A stretch of 64,000 nucleotides of DNA from an uncultured Eubacteriales bacterium (GCA_934501435.1 CAKSTW010000008.1:1-64000); one strand, 5' to 3'. Shown: positions 34,756 through 43,090, numbered from the stretch's first letter. The notes: generated from the sequence alone by a model not told the origin. Program-made: numbers and translations.

Positions 34756-35616
34756 TCAGCGCAGTGCTTTTTTCGGACAGACTTTCGTACATTCGTAGCA
34801 GAGGATACACTCCGTTCCGTTTTTCCGGTTGCGGGATTCTTTATTTACCTCCACATCCATGGGACAGACCCGCAGGCATTTGCCGCAGTGAACGCATTTG
34901 CTTTCATCACAGCGGACGCGCAGAAGCGAAAAGTAACTCATGGGCTTGAGAAACACCGTAACGGGACACAGATATTTGCAGAACGCGCGGTTATCCTTGA
35001 AGATAAAGGCGAGCGCAATGCCCGAAATATAGTAAAGCGCGTTTCCTGCAAGGAACAGCCAAAACATAATTTTTTCAAGATTTGCGACCTTGAACAAAAA
35101 CAGACCGGACACGAGTGCAAGCGACAACGCAAACATTACATAACGCAGTATACCGAGTTTTTCTTTCCTCGGTTTCTGCGGCTGCTTATAGGGCAGAAAA
35201 TCCAATACCATAGCCGTCCAGCAGGCGTATCCGCACCAGCCGCGCCCGAAAAGTAAGGGTCCGAATATTTTCGCCACCGCATAGTGAATTGTCGCCGCTT
35301 CGAAAACGCCGAGGAACAGATAGTACCAAAAGCCCTCGATCTGCATATTTTCACGGGATATTACTCCGAGATACAGCAGCATATAGCACCCGACCGCCAA
35401 CTGCACAAAATGACGTGCGAAGCGTTTCCCGGCGGTAAATAGCGCCGTGCCAAATGCAAGACAGCCGCCTATGTAACTGAAATTCAGCAGGTAGAACAGG
35501 TTGTCCTTTGTGAGCCACAGCGTGACCGCCGCCGTTTCAAACAACAGAAACAGTAATATAGATATGATATATTTTGAAAACCCTCTGTTATTTTTCGTCG
35601 TTTTTCTGCTCGTCAT
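34756..35616 (-). CDS. NapH/CcoG-like membrane Fe-S protein
   Basis: A 286-residue membrane protein with about five to six hydrophobic segments, the motif FGRGWCGYACW typical of the NapH/NosR/CcoG group, a second CKYLCP near residue 215, and two C-terminal 4Fe-4S clusters (CVHCGKCLRVCP and CILCYECTKVCP). It probably moves electrons between a membrane donor and a cytosolic or extracytosolic partner. The partner is not encoded here. Its start overlaps the upstream small gene by 29 bp. Confidence 0.82.
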   Translation of the reverse strand: MTSRKTTKNNRGFSKYIISILLFLLFETAAVTLWLTKDNLFYLLNFSYIGGCLAFGTALFTAGKRFARHFVQLAVGCYMLLYLGVISRENMQIEGFWYYLFLGVFEAATIHYAVAKIFGPLLFGRGWCGYACWTAMVLDFLPYKQPQKPRKEKLGILRYVMFALSLALVSGLFLFKVANLEKIMFWLFLAGNALYYISGIALAFIFKDNRAFCKYLCPVTVFLKPMSYFSLLRVRCDESKCVHCGKCLRVCPMDVEVNKESRNRKNGTECILCYECTKVCPKKALR

Positions 35617-35833
35617 CGCTTTTTTCCTGCCCCTTTTTCTTTTTGCTTTTCAACGCGCCGGCAGCCGAACCGCCGCAAAGCCCTACGGCAACGCCGATCA
35701 TCATACCGAAACCGACGTTGTCCGTCACGACCCCGAAGAGAACGCCGAGGCTTAAACCGACGGAAAGACCGAGGGAAATGCCGACGGCAATGTCCGTGTC
35801 TTTTTTTGTGTTCTTATCTTTTTGAGATTTCAT
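35588..35833 (-). CDS. small glycine-zipper membrane protein
   Basis: An 81-residue protein. Lys/Asp-rich ends enclose a glycine-rich hydrophobic hairpin (AVGISLGLSVGLSLGVLFGV, then GFGMMIGVAVGLCGGSAAGA), a glycine-zipper pattern of tightly packed membrane helices. ATG 35833 has AAAGGAAAC upstream. It precedes and overlaps the Fe-S protein gene and may be functionally linked; its role is unknown. Confidence 0.65.
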   Translation of the reverse strand: MKSQKDKNTKKDTDIAVGISLGLSVGLSLGVLFGVVTDNVGFGMMIGVAVGLCGGSAAGALKSKKKKGQEKSDDEQKNDEK

Positions 35834-36218
35834 AATCTGTTTCCTTTCTTTACGCACCGCTCATTTTTCTGTGTTTTCCGCCGCGCAGAAAAAATCGCCT
35901 TGCAGGAACCTGTTACGGAGAAGGTCTCCTACCCATCTTTTGCTTTTTCGTTGATTACCTTTTCGATTTGGCGCATAGTCCGTTACAACCGTTTCATAAA
36001 AAATCCTCTTTTTTTATTTTCAACTGTCTTCGTCAATCATTACATATTATAAATATTCTATGTTAATTCCGATACCGAAGTAATGTAATATCCGTGTAAA
36101 ATCCGTGTTCCGTTTGAAACGAAAAAGAAAACCGGCAGCCCGAAAAACCCGGCTGCCGGCGAGATATGCGGCAAAGAGCCGTGATTTTGAAAAAAACTCT
36201 TAAAAAACGCGCTCGGAA
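35834..36218. other. intergenic region, largely featureless
   Basis: This stretch of 385 bp is AT-rich in its middle (35990-36080). It holds the terminator at 36121-36159 and no convincing ORF, RNA gene or promoter that I can support. Confidence 0.5.
36121..36159 (-). terminator. terminator downstream of the epimerase operon
   Basis: CCGGCAGCC and GGCTGCCGG enclose a 10-nt loop; the flanking A-rich tract on the plus strand gives a U-tail for minus-strand transcripts. Confidence 0.65.
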
Positions 36219-36323
36219 TTAAGAGAGATAGCCTTCTCTTGCCTTCACGTTGAAACGGGCTTCCAACAGGTGCAGCTGCTCATCGGTGATGGTGTTCAGC
36301 AGCGGCAGTCGGGCGATCTTCAT
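36219..36323 (-). CDS. possible 34-residue ORF coupled to the SDR gene
   Basis: ATG 36323 overlaps the TGA of the upstream SDR gene (ATGA) and opens MKIARLPLLNTITDEQLHLL plus 14 residues to a TAA. Translational coupling is characteristic of real genes, but the product is very short and looks like the N terminus of a longer protein that was truncated. No family is recognised. Confidence 0.3.
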   Translation of the reverse strand: MKIARLPLLNTITDEQLHLLEARFNVKAREGYLS

Positions 36324-37834
36324 GTTTCCGAAACTTCCTTGGGATACTCCCGCAGTTCGTACGGGTCGTGGAGAGGAGTCCAGACCTGCGCAAAGAAAGG
36401 ATCGACTTTGGCGCGGTTGCCGTAGTTCCAGCTTTTGCGCTCGCATTCATCGCACCAGTGTCCTCCCTCCAAAACAAGGCGGGGACTTGCCCTGAATTTG
36501 TGCCCGAACGCGCATTCGAATTCCAGAGGAGTCCGCCAGTCTCCGGTTTTCATCTCCGCGCTCAGAAGTTTCCCGCCGCGGAACCGTGCGGCTCCCCGCA
36601 TATCTTCCCGCGTCAGTTCGCTTTCCGGCTTCGTTTCGTCGTAGCCGTGATCTATGCGGATGACGGTGTCCCAATCGGTGAAATGCTCCATGTCGGACAA
36701 CTTCTCCGGCAATGCCTCCCAGCATTTGCGGCTGCCCCAATAAGCGTCGATACGGTCTTCCATGTTCGCTTCGATAAAATGTACGGTGCCGTGTTCGGTC
36801 TTTGTCAGTTTGTCAAAGCGTTTGCGCAGAACCGCGCCGATAAGCCGCTGTCCTCCGGGAATTCTGCACAGCGCTTTTGACACAGATGCAAGTCCTCCCA
36901 GTTTTTCCAGATAGCAGTCGTAAAAATAATGCATGGAGTCGCGGCGGAAATGCAGATACTGTTCCAGCCTGTCGCTGTCCAGAAAATACTGTCCGTGAAA
37001 ATTGCGGGTGGCGATCTTTTTCGGGCTGAAAATACGGTCAAGATCGGTAATGCCGATCAAACCGAACATTACACGGAACATTTCATAAGTGCTTATCCTG
37101 CAGCTTTCGCCGCCGCCGATGTTGTAAATATGCCCCCAGAAAGATTCGTCCAGCGTGCCGTCATGATAAAAAGCACAGAGGTTTTTCATGGCGCGGGCGG
37201 AGTCCCGGTCGGAGCAATACTCCAACGCGTTGTCCAGACAGTTGTGAAAGATAATGGCGTCTTCAATGTTTGCCATAGGCTTGCCGATAATTCCGGTCTG
37301 GCGCAGAGAGACCCAATATTTGAGTCCGCTCTCGATGACCAGCCGTTCGGCTGCCACCTTGGAAACGGCGTAGTAGTCAAATATGCTGGGCTTTACGGGG
37401 TCGCCCGTTCTGCCCCAATGGATGGGCGGCATTCGGTCTCCTGTCTGTGCCACGGTGCCGATATATACCAGACGGCTCTTCTCCTGCTGACCGAGTTCAA
37501 AGACGGCGCGGATCAAATTACGTGTGGAGCCGTAATTGACTTTCATTGCCTGCCGTGGGTAATAATCTGCGGCGGGGGAAACAAGCGCGGCGACGTGCAG
37601 GATCAGATCACAGTCCCTGACGCACTTCAAAACCGCATCATAGTCGTTCAGATCTCCCCAGACGACCTCCAGCCCCGGCGTTTCCCGATAATCGGACAGA
37701 ATACGGCGGTTTTTCTCCGAATCCCTGACGAGGATCACGATATCCTGCTTATCGGTGTCCTTCAGCATTTCCTTAAGGCAGGCAAAGCCCATTCCGCCGG
37801 TGGCACCCGTCAAAAATACCCGTTGCCTGCGCAT
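36320..37834 (-). CDS. SDR/NAD-dependent epimerase with C-terminal extension
   Basis: A 504-residue extended SDR protein. The cofactor motif is FLTGATGGMGFACL (TGxxGxxG), DLNDYDAVLKCVRDCDLILH follows, and the catalytic YYAVSK has the YxxxK pair. About 170 extra C-terminal residues (from 330 on) contain a CxxC-type pair (WCDECERKSW) that may bind zinc. The substrate is unknown. It is the second gene after the smaller oxidoreductase, with 2 bp between them. Codon use (CTG, CAG, ATC-rich) differs from the window's main style. Confidence 0.78.
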   Translation of the reverse strand: MRRQRVFLTGATGGMGFACLKEMLKDTDKQDIVILVRDSEKNRRILSDYRETPGLEVVWGDLNDYDAVLKCVRDCDLILHVAALVSPAADYYPRQAMKVNYGSTRNLIRAVFELGQQEKSRLVYIGTVAQTGDRMPPIHWGRTGDPVKPSIFDYYAVSKVAAERLVIESGLKYWVSLRQTGIIGKPMANIEDAIIFHNCLDNALEYCSDRDSARAMKNLCAFYHDGTLDESFWGHIYNIGGGESCRISTYEMFRVMFGLIGITDLDRIFSPKKIATRNFHGQYFLDSDRLEQYLHFRRDSMHYFYDCYLEKLGGLASVSKALCRIPGGQRLIGAVLRKRFDKLTKTEHGTVHFIEANMEDRIDAYWGSRKCWEALPEKLSDMEHFTDWDTVIRIDHGYDETKPESELTREDMRGAARFRGGKLLSAEMKTGDWRTPLEFECAFGHKFRASPRLVLEGGHWCDECERKSWNYGNRAKVDPFFAQVWTPLHDPYELREYPKEVSET

Positions 37835-37836
37835 GA

Positions 37837-38850
37837 TTATTCTCCCCTCATGCCGACGGCGTTTGCTTTACCGTCAAGAATGGCGGAGCACAGGCGCATG
37901 GAATCTCCTATCGCTGCGTCGATGTCGTCTTCTTCCACTCCGAGAGGTTCGCAGCCGAGGCTCTTGTCAATGAACAGTTCCCTGCATTGGATCCGGGCAA
38001 GTTTCGGCAGATAAAGACCGTTGTCGATATTGCGCTTTTTGTAACTCCTGACCATACTCCTGCAGCCGAGAGTAAACATCCAGTCGGGGATTGTCGTGAC
38101 TTTTTTCTCCGGACAGCCCATATACCTGCACATAACGGCAATCATCTGTTTCCATGTCATATTGTAATAACCGATGGGCCAGCACTTTCCTCCCTGCGTT
38201 TTTTCCAACGCGCCCGCCAACGCCTGACCTGCCTGACGGACGGTGATCATGGTCGAACCGCCTTTAGGGTACAACACATTTCCTTTGGAACTGCGGATCT
38301 GCTCGGCAAGGAACATCCAGACCGGCTTGCGGCCGGGTTGAGTTCCGAAGATGTAGGGAAGTTCCAGAACCGCGACGCTGAAACCGTCGTCCGCGAAAGA
38401 CAGGGCTGCGTTCTCCTGGTCTATGCGGGAACGGATGTAAGGGTGCCATTTGGTCAGTTCGAGTTCGGGCAAGGTCTTTGCGAAATACGCAAAGTACGAG
38501 CCGCAGACCGAGACGTGCCTGACGCCGCATTCCTTTGCCAGCCTCAAAAGGCGGTTGACGGGGTCGATGTTGTATTTCTTATAGAGGTCGTAAATGGGGG
38601 CGGGTCCCTCCACGCGCTCGTCCACTCCGGCAGCGAACACAAATCCGTCGCATCCGGTCAAACAGGCGCGGATATCCTCGTCGCTCATTTCCAGATAGTT
38701 TCCGTATCTGATCTTCATTTCCGGGGGCAATACAGCCCCTTCGGGCAGGTCGGGCAGCGCAAGCGCCGTGACTTCATGTCCGCGCGAAATCAGTACCTTC
38801 GCCGCCTCGCTGCCGAGCAGACCGGTTCCGCCGATCATAAATACTTTCAT
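37837..38850 (-). CDS. NAD(P)-dependent epimerase/oxidoreductase
   Basis: A 337-residue SDR-like protein beginning VFMIGGTGLLGSEAAKVLI (GxxGxxG cofactor loop). A Tyr-containing active site is not obvious: around residues 118-128 it reads VCGSYFAYFAK, so it may be an atypical SDR acting as a reductase or NAD-binding sensor. AGGAGG precedes the ATG. It is divergent from an AraC-type regulator gene across about 195 bp, the usual arrangement for local control. Confidence 0.76.
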   Translation of the reverse strand: MKVFMIGGTGLLGSEAAKVLISRGHEVTALALPDLPEGAVLPPEMKIRYGNYLEMSDEDIRACLTGCDGFVFAAGVDERVEGPAPIYDLYKKYNIDPVNRLLRLAKECGVRHVSVCGSYFAYFAKTLPELELTKWHPYIRSRIDQENAALSFADDGFSVAVLELPYIFGTQPGRKPVWMFLAEQIRSSKGNVLYPKGGSTMITVRQAGQALAGALEKTQGGKCWPIGYYNMTWKQMIAVMCRYMGCPEKKVTTIPDWMFTLGCRSMVRSYKKRNIDNGLYLPKLARIQCRELFIDKSLGCEPLGVEEDDIDAAIGDSMRLCSAILDGKANAVGMRGE

Positions 38851-38990
38851 ATTGCAATCCTCCTTTTATCGCCCGACGCAGACTCTTTTCGGTCCTTTTT
38901 TGTCGGGCTGCCGTATTTGCAGGGTCTCTGAGGAGCCTCCGAAGCTCCCGCTTTCTCAACTACATTATAACACAATTAAAAAAATAATGC

Positions 38991-39019
38991 TTGCATTTTT
39001 GTTACTTATATGGTATAAT
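38991..39019 (+). promoter_or_regulatory. promoter of the AraC-type gene
   Basis: TTGCAT and TATAAT are spaced by 17 bp upstream of ATG 39045. On the opposite strand a TATAAT lies at 38964-38969, so divergent promoters probably abut here. Confidence 0.6.
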
Positions 39020-39044
39020 TGTGACCAAAAGGAGCTGAAAAAAC

Positions 39045-40244
39045 ATGATACAGATAGATTTGCCATATCTCTGCACAACGATCGGAAATCTATCCGGTGT
39101 TCCCGTCCGGATTTTCGAGGGAGAAAACAGGACCTTTTATTATTCGCAGGCATATCTGCCCCGTGACCCAATGACCGTTTACCGCGACAGGATATTTGCG
39201 GTAAAAGCCCATGTCGGGTATATCACGACGCCGCATTTTCATTATTACGGTATAATCAATTCCGGCCGCACGAAGATAGTGATAGGCCCGACCCGACAAA
39301 TCACGGAAACGGATCAGGAACTGCGGGAGCTGGCTTTCAGGGCAGATGTTCTCCCGGAGGATATGGAGGACTTTATTGCGGGCATGAAAAGCATCGTGCG
39401 GATGCCCTTCGAAAGTATCCTGCAAATGCTGTGTACGATGAATCATGTATTAAACGGGGAAAAACTGTCATTAAAAGACATCGCTATTTATGATTCGGAG
39501 CAGGAGAAACTGCTTGAAACACAGGGCAGACGGCAGGCTGAACAGAAGTTATCGGCAAAAGCCGAGGAGGAACAGAGCCTGCATAACACGCTGGATCACG
39601 AACAAGAACTTCTGCGAATGGTACGCAGAGGCGATACTGTCGCATTAAAGGAATGGATAAACCATGCGCCCGCCATTCGCGGCGGAGTTCTGGCAAAAGA
39701 GCAGCTGCGGCAGAAGAAAAACACCTTCATCGTTACCGTGACGCTGGTATCCCGCGCCGCCGTTCGCGGAGGTATGGACGCAGACGACGCGTTTTACCAC
39801 AGTGATTCTTACATCCGTCAGTGTGAGCTGCTGTCCTCTCCTTCGGACATTCTGAATCTTCAATATCGAATGGTTCTTGACTATACCGAGCGTGTGGAGC
39901 GATTGCGGCTGGGGAAAATGCCATCAAAACTGACTATTGACGTCGCCAATTATATTCAGCATCACATGTCGGAGCCGATCTCCGCGGAAAGAATAGCCGA
40001 GAAGTTGTTTTTGAACCGGTCATATCTCTCGCGAAAATTCAAAGAGGAGACCGGAGAAACTCTTACCGCCTTCATTCTGAAAGAAAAAACGGAGGAAGCA
40101 AAGCGCCTCCTCCGCTATTCGGATAAATCCCTGACGGCTATCGGTTCTTACCTCGGTTTTTCCTCCGCCAGTCATTTTTCAAGGGTGTTCAGAAGATACG
40201 TCGGAACCACGCCGAGCGATTATCGGGAAAAACACGGCTGCTGA
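39045..40244 (+). CDS. AraC-family transcriptional regulator
   Basis: A 399-residue protein with a long N-terminal sensor region and a C-terminal AraC DNA-binding domain with two HTH motifs (ISAERIAEKLFLNRSYLSRKF, then LTAIGSYLGFSSASHFSRVFRRY and TPSDYRE). The sensor (residues 1-280) is not a simple cupin and its ligand is unknown. AAGGAG lies 9 nt from the ATG. It most likely controls the two divergent SDR genes, whose foreign-looking codon use it shares. Confidence 0.88.
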   Translation: MIQIDLPYLCTTIGNLSGVPVRIFEGENRTFYYSQAYLPRDPMTVYRDRIFAVKAHVGYITTPHFHYYGIINSGRTKIVIGPTRQITETDQELRELAFRADVLPEDMEDFIAGMKSIVRMPFESILQMLCTMNHVLNGEKLSLKDIAIYDSEQEKLLETQGRRQAEQKLSAKAEEEQSLHNTLDHEQELLRMVRRGDTVALKEWINHAPAIRGGVLAKEQLRQKKNTFIVTVTLVSRAAVRGGMDADDAFYHSDSYIRQCELLSSPSDILNLQYRMVLDYTERVERLRLGKMPSKLTIDVANYIQHHMSEPISAERIAEKLFLNRSYLSRKFKEETGETLTAFILKEKTEEAKRLLRYSDKSLTAIGSYLGFSSASHFSRVFRRYVGTTPSDYREKHGC

Positions 40245-40324
40245 AGAAAGGCGGCATACGGTTAGTCTGCCGGAACGGTTTGTCGGATTGTTCTGGCCCT
40301 TTAATTGTCACATAAAAAATCAAA

Positions 40325-40349
40325 CGACCCGGCAGAATCTGCCGGGTCG
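40325..40349. terminator. hairpin downstream of the AraC gene
   Basis: CGACCCGGCAG and its complement form an 11-bp stem with a 3-nt loop, about 80 bp behind the AraC stop. There is no U-run, so termination is uncertain. Confidence 0.5.
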
Positions 40350-40446
40350 AATTAAGAGAACGGCAAAATAAGATTTTACGCCGTATTTTAAGGGCAACGG
40401 AAATAGGGGAAAGCCTTTTTCGGTATCGGTTTTCGCCGCGTCAAAT

Positions 40447-40483
40447 CCGCACCCCGCACCTTTGATGAGGTGCGGGGCTGCGG
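40447..40483 (-). terminator. hairpin behind the 59-residue gene
   Basis: The stem CCCCGCACC/GGTGCGGGG, extended by CCGC/GCGG, follows the small acidic gene on the minus strand. Confidence 0.55.
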
Positions 40484-40491
40484 TTTTCATT

Positions 40492-40671
40492 TTAATCGTC
40501 ATCGTCTTCATCATCCCATGACGAAATAATGTGAAGTTCTCCGCTGTCCATGTCCATGGCCATATTGTCGCCCATCCGCATCATCATATTACCGTCGGAG
40601 TCGATTGCCATATTATCGGAAACGGTATACGCAAAATCACCGTCGTCATAGTCGAAGAAATGCTTGCTCAT
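40492..40671 (-). CDS. small acidic, methionine-rich protein
   Basis: This 59-residue ORF starts at ATG 40671 behind a strong AGGAGGAAT and ends at TAA 40492. The product opens MSKHFFDYDDGDFAYTVSDN, has a methionine-rich centre (GNMMMRMGDNMAMDMDSGE) and a polyacidic tail (WDDEDDDD). The ribosome site, a hairpin terminator behind it and sensible codons make it convincing. Function is unknown; acidic and Met residues could bind metal or be a disordered partner-binding tail. Confidence 0.65.
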   Translation of the reverse strand: MSKHFFDYDDGDFAYTVSDNMAIDSDGNMMMRMGDNMAMDMDSGELHIISSWDDEDDDD

Positions 40672-40776
40672 AAATATTCCTCCTCAATCTTCAATAATCT
40701 CGTATTCCACCCGGGAGCCTTTGACTCTGCGTGTGTGGCAATAGTAACCGACCGTCCGAAAAAAACAGTGAAGAGT

Positions 40777-40810
40777 AAAAAAATAAAAATCCCCGAGATA
40801 AGGGGATTTT
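40777..40810 (-). terminator. terminator of the membrane protein gene
   Basis: AAAATCCCC/GGGGATTTT with a 7-nt loop lies after the membrane protein stop, with an A-rich plus strand giving a U-tail. Confidence 0.75.
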
Positions 40811-40845
40811 CAGAGTTAAAGTGATTTCGGCGACAGTCTGCCGTG

Positions 40846-41550
40846 CTATTTGATTTCATATTCGACCGAGTTGATTACCAGACAGTTATCGTCTTTCCAA
40901 TAAATTTGCATATTTTCATATTCGCCCCAATCGCCGGAAAAGACACGTTGAGGTTTCTTTTCGATTTTGAAAAGAAGCATATCCGCTCCGCAGTCCCGGT
41001 AAACGTCGACAAGCGTATCTCCGCCGAGAGCTCCCTGATCGCTGTCGATTACACTGGCATAATACCTGCCGCTCGGCGACTCTACGGTCTTTACGACCGT
41101 ATTCTGACCGATATTGCCGAAAATCAAAGAAATAAAACTGAAGAAAACGATCGGCAATATCATTATTGCAGACAGAACAGATGCGGTGATCTTAAGTGAA
41201 AAAGGTTTTCCGTATCTGATCATTAAAAAGCAGCAACAGCCCGCAGAAAACAAAACGCCCGCAATTACCGGAATCTGCGGACACGCAAATATATAAAACA
41301 CAGAGTTAATTAAAGATAACGGCGTAATAACAGCCGACAGTATCTGCATCGCTTTATTTTCAGGAGCGCCTTTTGCGATAACGGTAAGAATAATTATGAA
41401 GGCAGACAGCGCGGCAAGAACGACGGCAAAAGCCGTAACGCCAGTAAGTTCAAAATTATATCCGAAAAGCGCCGCTGTTATGCTGCATACGGGATAAAAT
41501 ATTGTTAATACGAGAAGTAAACACATTAAGATCATAATAGTTTTTTTCAT
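40846..41550 (-). CDS. membrane protein, possibly DUF5412-like
   Basis: A 234-residue protein with about five N-terminal membrane segments (residues 1-145) and a C-terminal soluble beta-rich domain that includes SPSGRYYASVIDSDQGALGG. That phrase resembles the DUF5412 group; this is tentative. ATG 41550 with GAGGCGG is preferred over 41571. Function is unknown. It is transcribed from the promoter at 41601-41628. Confidence 0.6.
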   Translation of the reverse strand: MKKTIMILMCLLLVLTIFYPVCSITAALFGYNFELTGVTAFAVVLAALSAFIIILTVIAKGAPENKAMQILSAVITPLSLINSVFYIFACPQIPVIAGVLFSAGCCCFLMIRYGKPFSLKITASVLSAIMILPIVFFSFISLIFGNIGQNTVVKTVESPSGRYYASVIDSDQGALGGDTLVDVYRDCGADMLLFKIEKKPQRVFSGDWGEYENMQIYWKDDNCLVINSVEYEIK

Positions 41551-41600
41551 ATAGACCGCCTCGCTTTGCATATTGATCGAAAAAGGTTTCGGACAATATC

Positions 41601-41628
41601 ATTATAACAGATTTTTTAAAAAAGTCAA
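41601..41628 (-). promoter_or_regulatory. promoter of the membrane protein gene
   Basis: TTGACT and TATAAT lie 16 bp apart on the minus strand, about 50 bp before ATG 41550. Confidence 0.65.
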
Positions 41629-41677
41629 AACCCTTCTTGTGCGATTCGGCAGGCAGCCGGGTGAATAGTGAATAAGT

Positions 41678-41711
41678 AAAAAATCCCCATTCTTACGGAT
41701 GAGGATTTTTT
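41678..41711 (-). terminator. terminator after tRNA-Ser
   Basis: AAAAAATCC/GGATTTTTT outer pairs with an inner CAT/ATG helix end in a U-tract on the minus strand. Confidence 0.65.
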
Positions 41712-41801
41712 GGCGGATAGGGTGGGATTCGAACCCACGAGCCGCTTGCGCGACTACCTGATTTCGAGTCAGGGCCGTTATGACCACTTCGATACCTATC
41801 C
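41711..41801 (-). tRNA. tRNA-Ser (anticodon CGA)
   Basis: A class II tRNA: acceptor GGATAGG/CCTATCC, anticodon stem CCTGA/TCAGG with loop CTCGAAA (anticodon CGA), a long variable arm (TAGTCGCGCAAGCGGCT), T-loop GGTTCGAATC, discriminator G and CCA. It reads UCG, a frequent serine codon in this genome's genes. Confidence 0.95.
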
Positions 41802-41820
41802 GTATATTTATAACGAAACT

Positions 41821-41849
41821 ATTATAGAGCAAAAAGGGCGGTTTGTCAA
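41821..41849 (-). promoter_or_regulatory. tRNA-Ser promoter
   Basis: Perfect TTGACA and TATAAT boxes with a 17-bp spacer on the minus strand, about 20 bp before the tRNA. Confidence 0.8.
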
Positions 41850-42028
41850 GCGGAAAAAAAACGAATTTTTTCCAAACCAGACGCGTCGGGCGAAAAAATC
41901 GGCAAAAACCCCCGTTTTTAATTCAAAAATATAAAAAATCGGATTATTTTTTTCAGGCACGAATAGCGACGCGATTTTTTCAAATAATAAACTTGCTTTC
42001 GCAACAGCGGAGCAAAAGGAGAAAAAAT

Positions 42029-42340
42029 ATGCCAGATCTTTCCTGTGAGGCGAGAAACTGCGCCCATAACAAAGACAGCCGTTGTTCCATAGAATGTATC
42101 ACGGTAGGCGGTCGCTGCGCCAAGAAACCGAACGCGACCTGCTGTGAAAATTTTACCGAACAGACGACACCCGAAACTCTTACAAATGTCGGACGTCCGC
42201 ATCTTTCGATCGACTGTCAGGCGAAAAACTGCCGTTACAACAGCGATTGCAGCTGTTTTGCCGACGCCGTGAATATCTGCGGCTGCGACGCCTGCGACTG
42301 CAAAGAGACCGAATGTTCGACTTTCAGAACAAAACGCTGA
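42029..42340 (+). CDS. DUF1540-domain cysteine-rich protein
   Basis: A 103-residue protein with two tandem DUF1540 units: CEARNCAHNKDSRCSIECI near residues 6-24, and CQAKNCRYNSDCSCFADAV near 63-81, each followed by a Gly-rich loop and a C..TF ending. The cysteine spacing implies metal (probably zinc) binding. These proteins are widespread in Clostridia with no established function. AAAAGGAG precedes ATG 42029. Confidence 0.87.
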   Translation: MPDLSCEARNCAHNKDSRCSIECITVGGRCAKKPNATCCENFTEQTTPETLTNVGRPHLSIDCQAKNCRYNSDCSCFADAVNICGCDACDCKETECSTFRTKR

Positions 42341-42345
42341 ATGAC

Positions 42346-42377
42346 GGAAAGGGGAGGATCATTCCTCTCCTTTTTCC
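42346..42377. terminator. terminator between convergent genes
   Basis: GGAAAGGGGAGGA pairs with TCCTCTCCTTTTTCC around a TCAT loop; the stem overlaps the stop of the minus-strand gene and serves both directions. Confidence 0.7.
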
Positions 42378-42706
42378 GTTATTATATGTACTTTGATCTC
42401 TCTGCCGACTTTTTTACATTCGTTTATAACAAACCGGGAGCCTTTCGAAGCGCCGTCCCACAGCACGACCACGATATCCGAATTCTTTATTATCTCCAGA
42501 TTTCTTTTAAGGGGCGCGGCTCTTCCGTACTTATTATATTCCGGAAGAATTTCCGTCAGTTTTATTCCGTGTTTTTTTGCATATTCCCTGACGCACGTAT
42601 CGACGCCTTTCGCGCCTCCCGAAAAAAGTTCGGTCGTGTTTTCGGGAATATACCGACCGATGTTTTCGATCGAAAGATTTCTTGAACCGATAACCGCCGT
42701 TTTCAT
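42359..42706 (-). CDS. SLOG/DUF2493-like nucleotide-binding protein
   Basis: A 115-residue Rossmann-like protein. MKTAVIGSRNLSIENIGRYI at the N terminus, TELFSGGAKGVDTCVREYAK in the middle, and NSDIVVVLWDGASKGS near the end are the DprA/YspA (SLOG) signature strands, which bind nucleotides or nucleotide-derived signals. No partner enzyme is attached. It is divergent from a ribbon-helix-helix regulator across a region containing an inverted repeat. Confidence 0.78.
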   Translation of the reverse strand: MKTAVIGSRNLSIENIGRYIPENTTELFSGGAKGVDTCVREYAKKHGIKLTEILPEYNKYGRAAPLKRNLEIIKNSDIVVVLWDGASKGSRFVINECKKVGREIKVHIITEKGEE

Positions 42707-42732
42707 CAAATACCACACTTTCTTGAATATAT

Positions 42733-42755
42733 AATGAACACATAATATGTTCATT
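42733..42755. promoter_or_regulatory. candidate operator (inverted repeat)
   Basis: AATGAACA and TGTTCATT are 8-bp inverted arms with a 7-bp spacer, lying between the divergent SLOG gene and the RHH regulator gene. Ribbon-helix-helix factors usually bind such repeats near their own promoter. Confidence 0.45.
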
Positions 42756-42814
42756 GCGCACATTATACCACAAATAAAGTATAAAATAAAGAGAATATTG
42801 GGAGGTGCGAAAAA

Positions 42815-42979
42815 ATGGCAATAAAAAGTCTGTCAATAAGGATAGAAGAGGAAATGCTCGACAAACTTCATGTCGTTGCCGGCTATGAAGGGCGGAGCGC
42901 AAACAGTCAGATCCTCATTCTGATAAGGGACTCGATCGAAAAATACGAAGAAAAACACGGTGAGATAAAACTTGGGTAA
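42815..42979 (+). CDS. Arc/CopG-type ribbon-helix-helix DNA-binding protein
   Basis: A 54-residue ORF with GGAGGTG 7 nt before ATG 42815. KSLSIRIEEEMLDKLHVVA is the beta strand and first helix, and GRSANSQILILIRDSIEKYE is the turn and second helix, the standard RHH repressor layout. It probably autoregulates and may control the divergent SLOG gene through the inverted repeat at 42733-42755. No toxin partner is adjacent. Confidence 0.82.
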   Translation: MAIKSLSIRIEEEMLDKLHVVAGYEGRSANSQILILIRDSIEKYEEKHGEIKLG

Positions 42980-43030
42980 AAATAATTCGGCGGAGGCTTA
43001 AACCTTCGCCGTTTTTTCACAATAAAATTA

Positions 43031-43059
43031 TTGACAACCGATTTTTTTCAATGTATAAT
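43031..43059 (+). promoter_or_regulatory. promoter of the glycosidase operon
   Basis: TTGACA and TATAAT, perfect consensus with 17-bp spacing, about 32 bp before ATG 43091. Confidence 0.8.
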
Positions 43060-43090
43060 AATTTATAATATATGTAAAAGGAGCAAGAAA

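Larger units (their letters stand above)
40245..40491. other. intergenic region holding two hairpins
   Basis: The region contains the hairpins at 40325-40349 and 40447-40483 and otherwise no ORF or promoter I can support. Confidence 0.5.
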
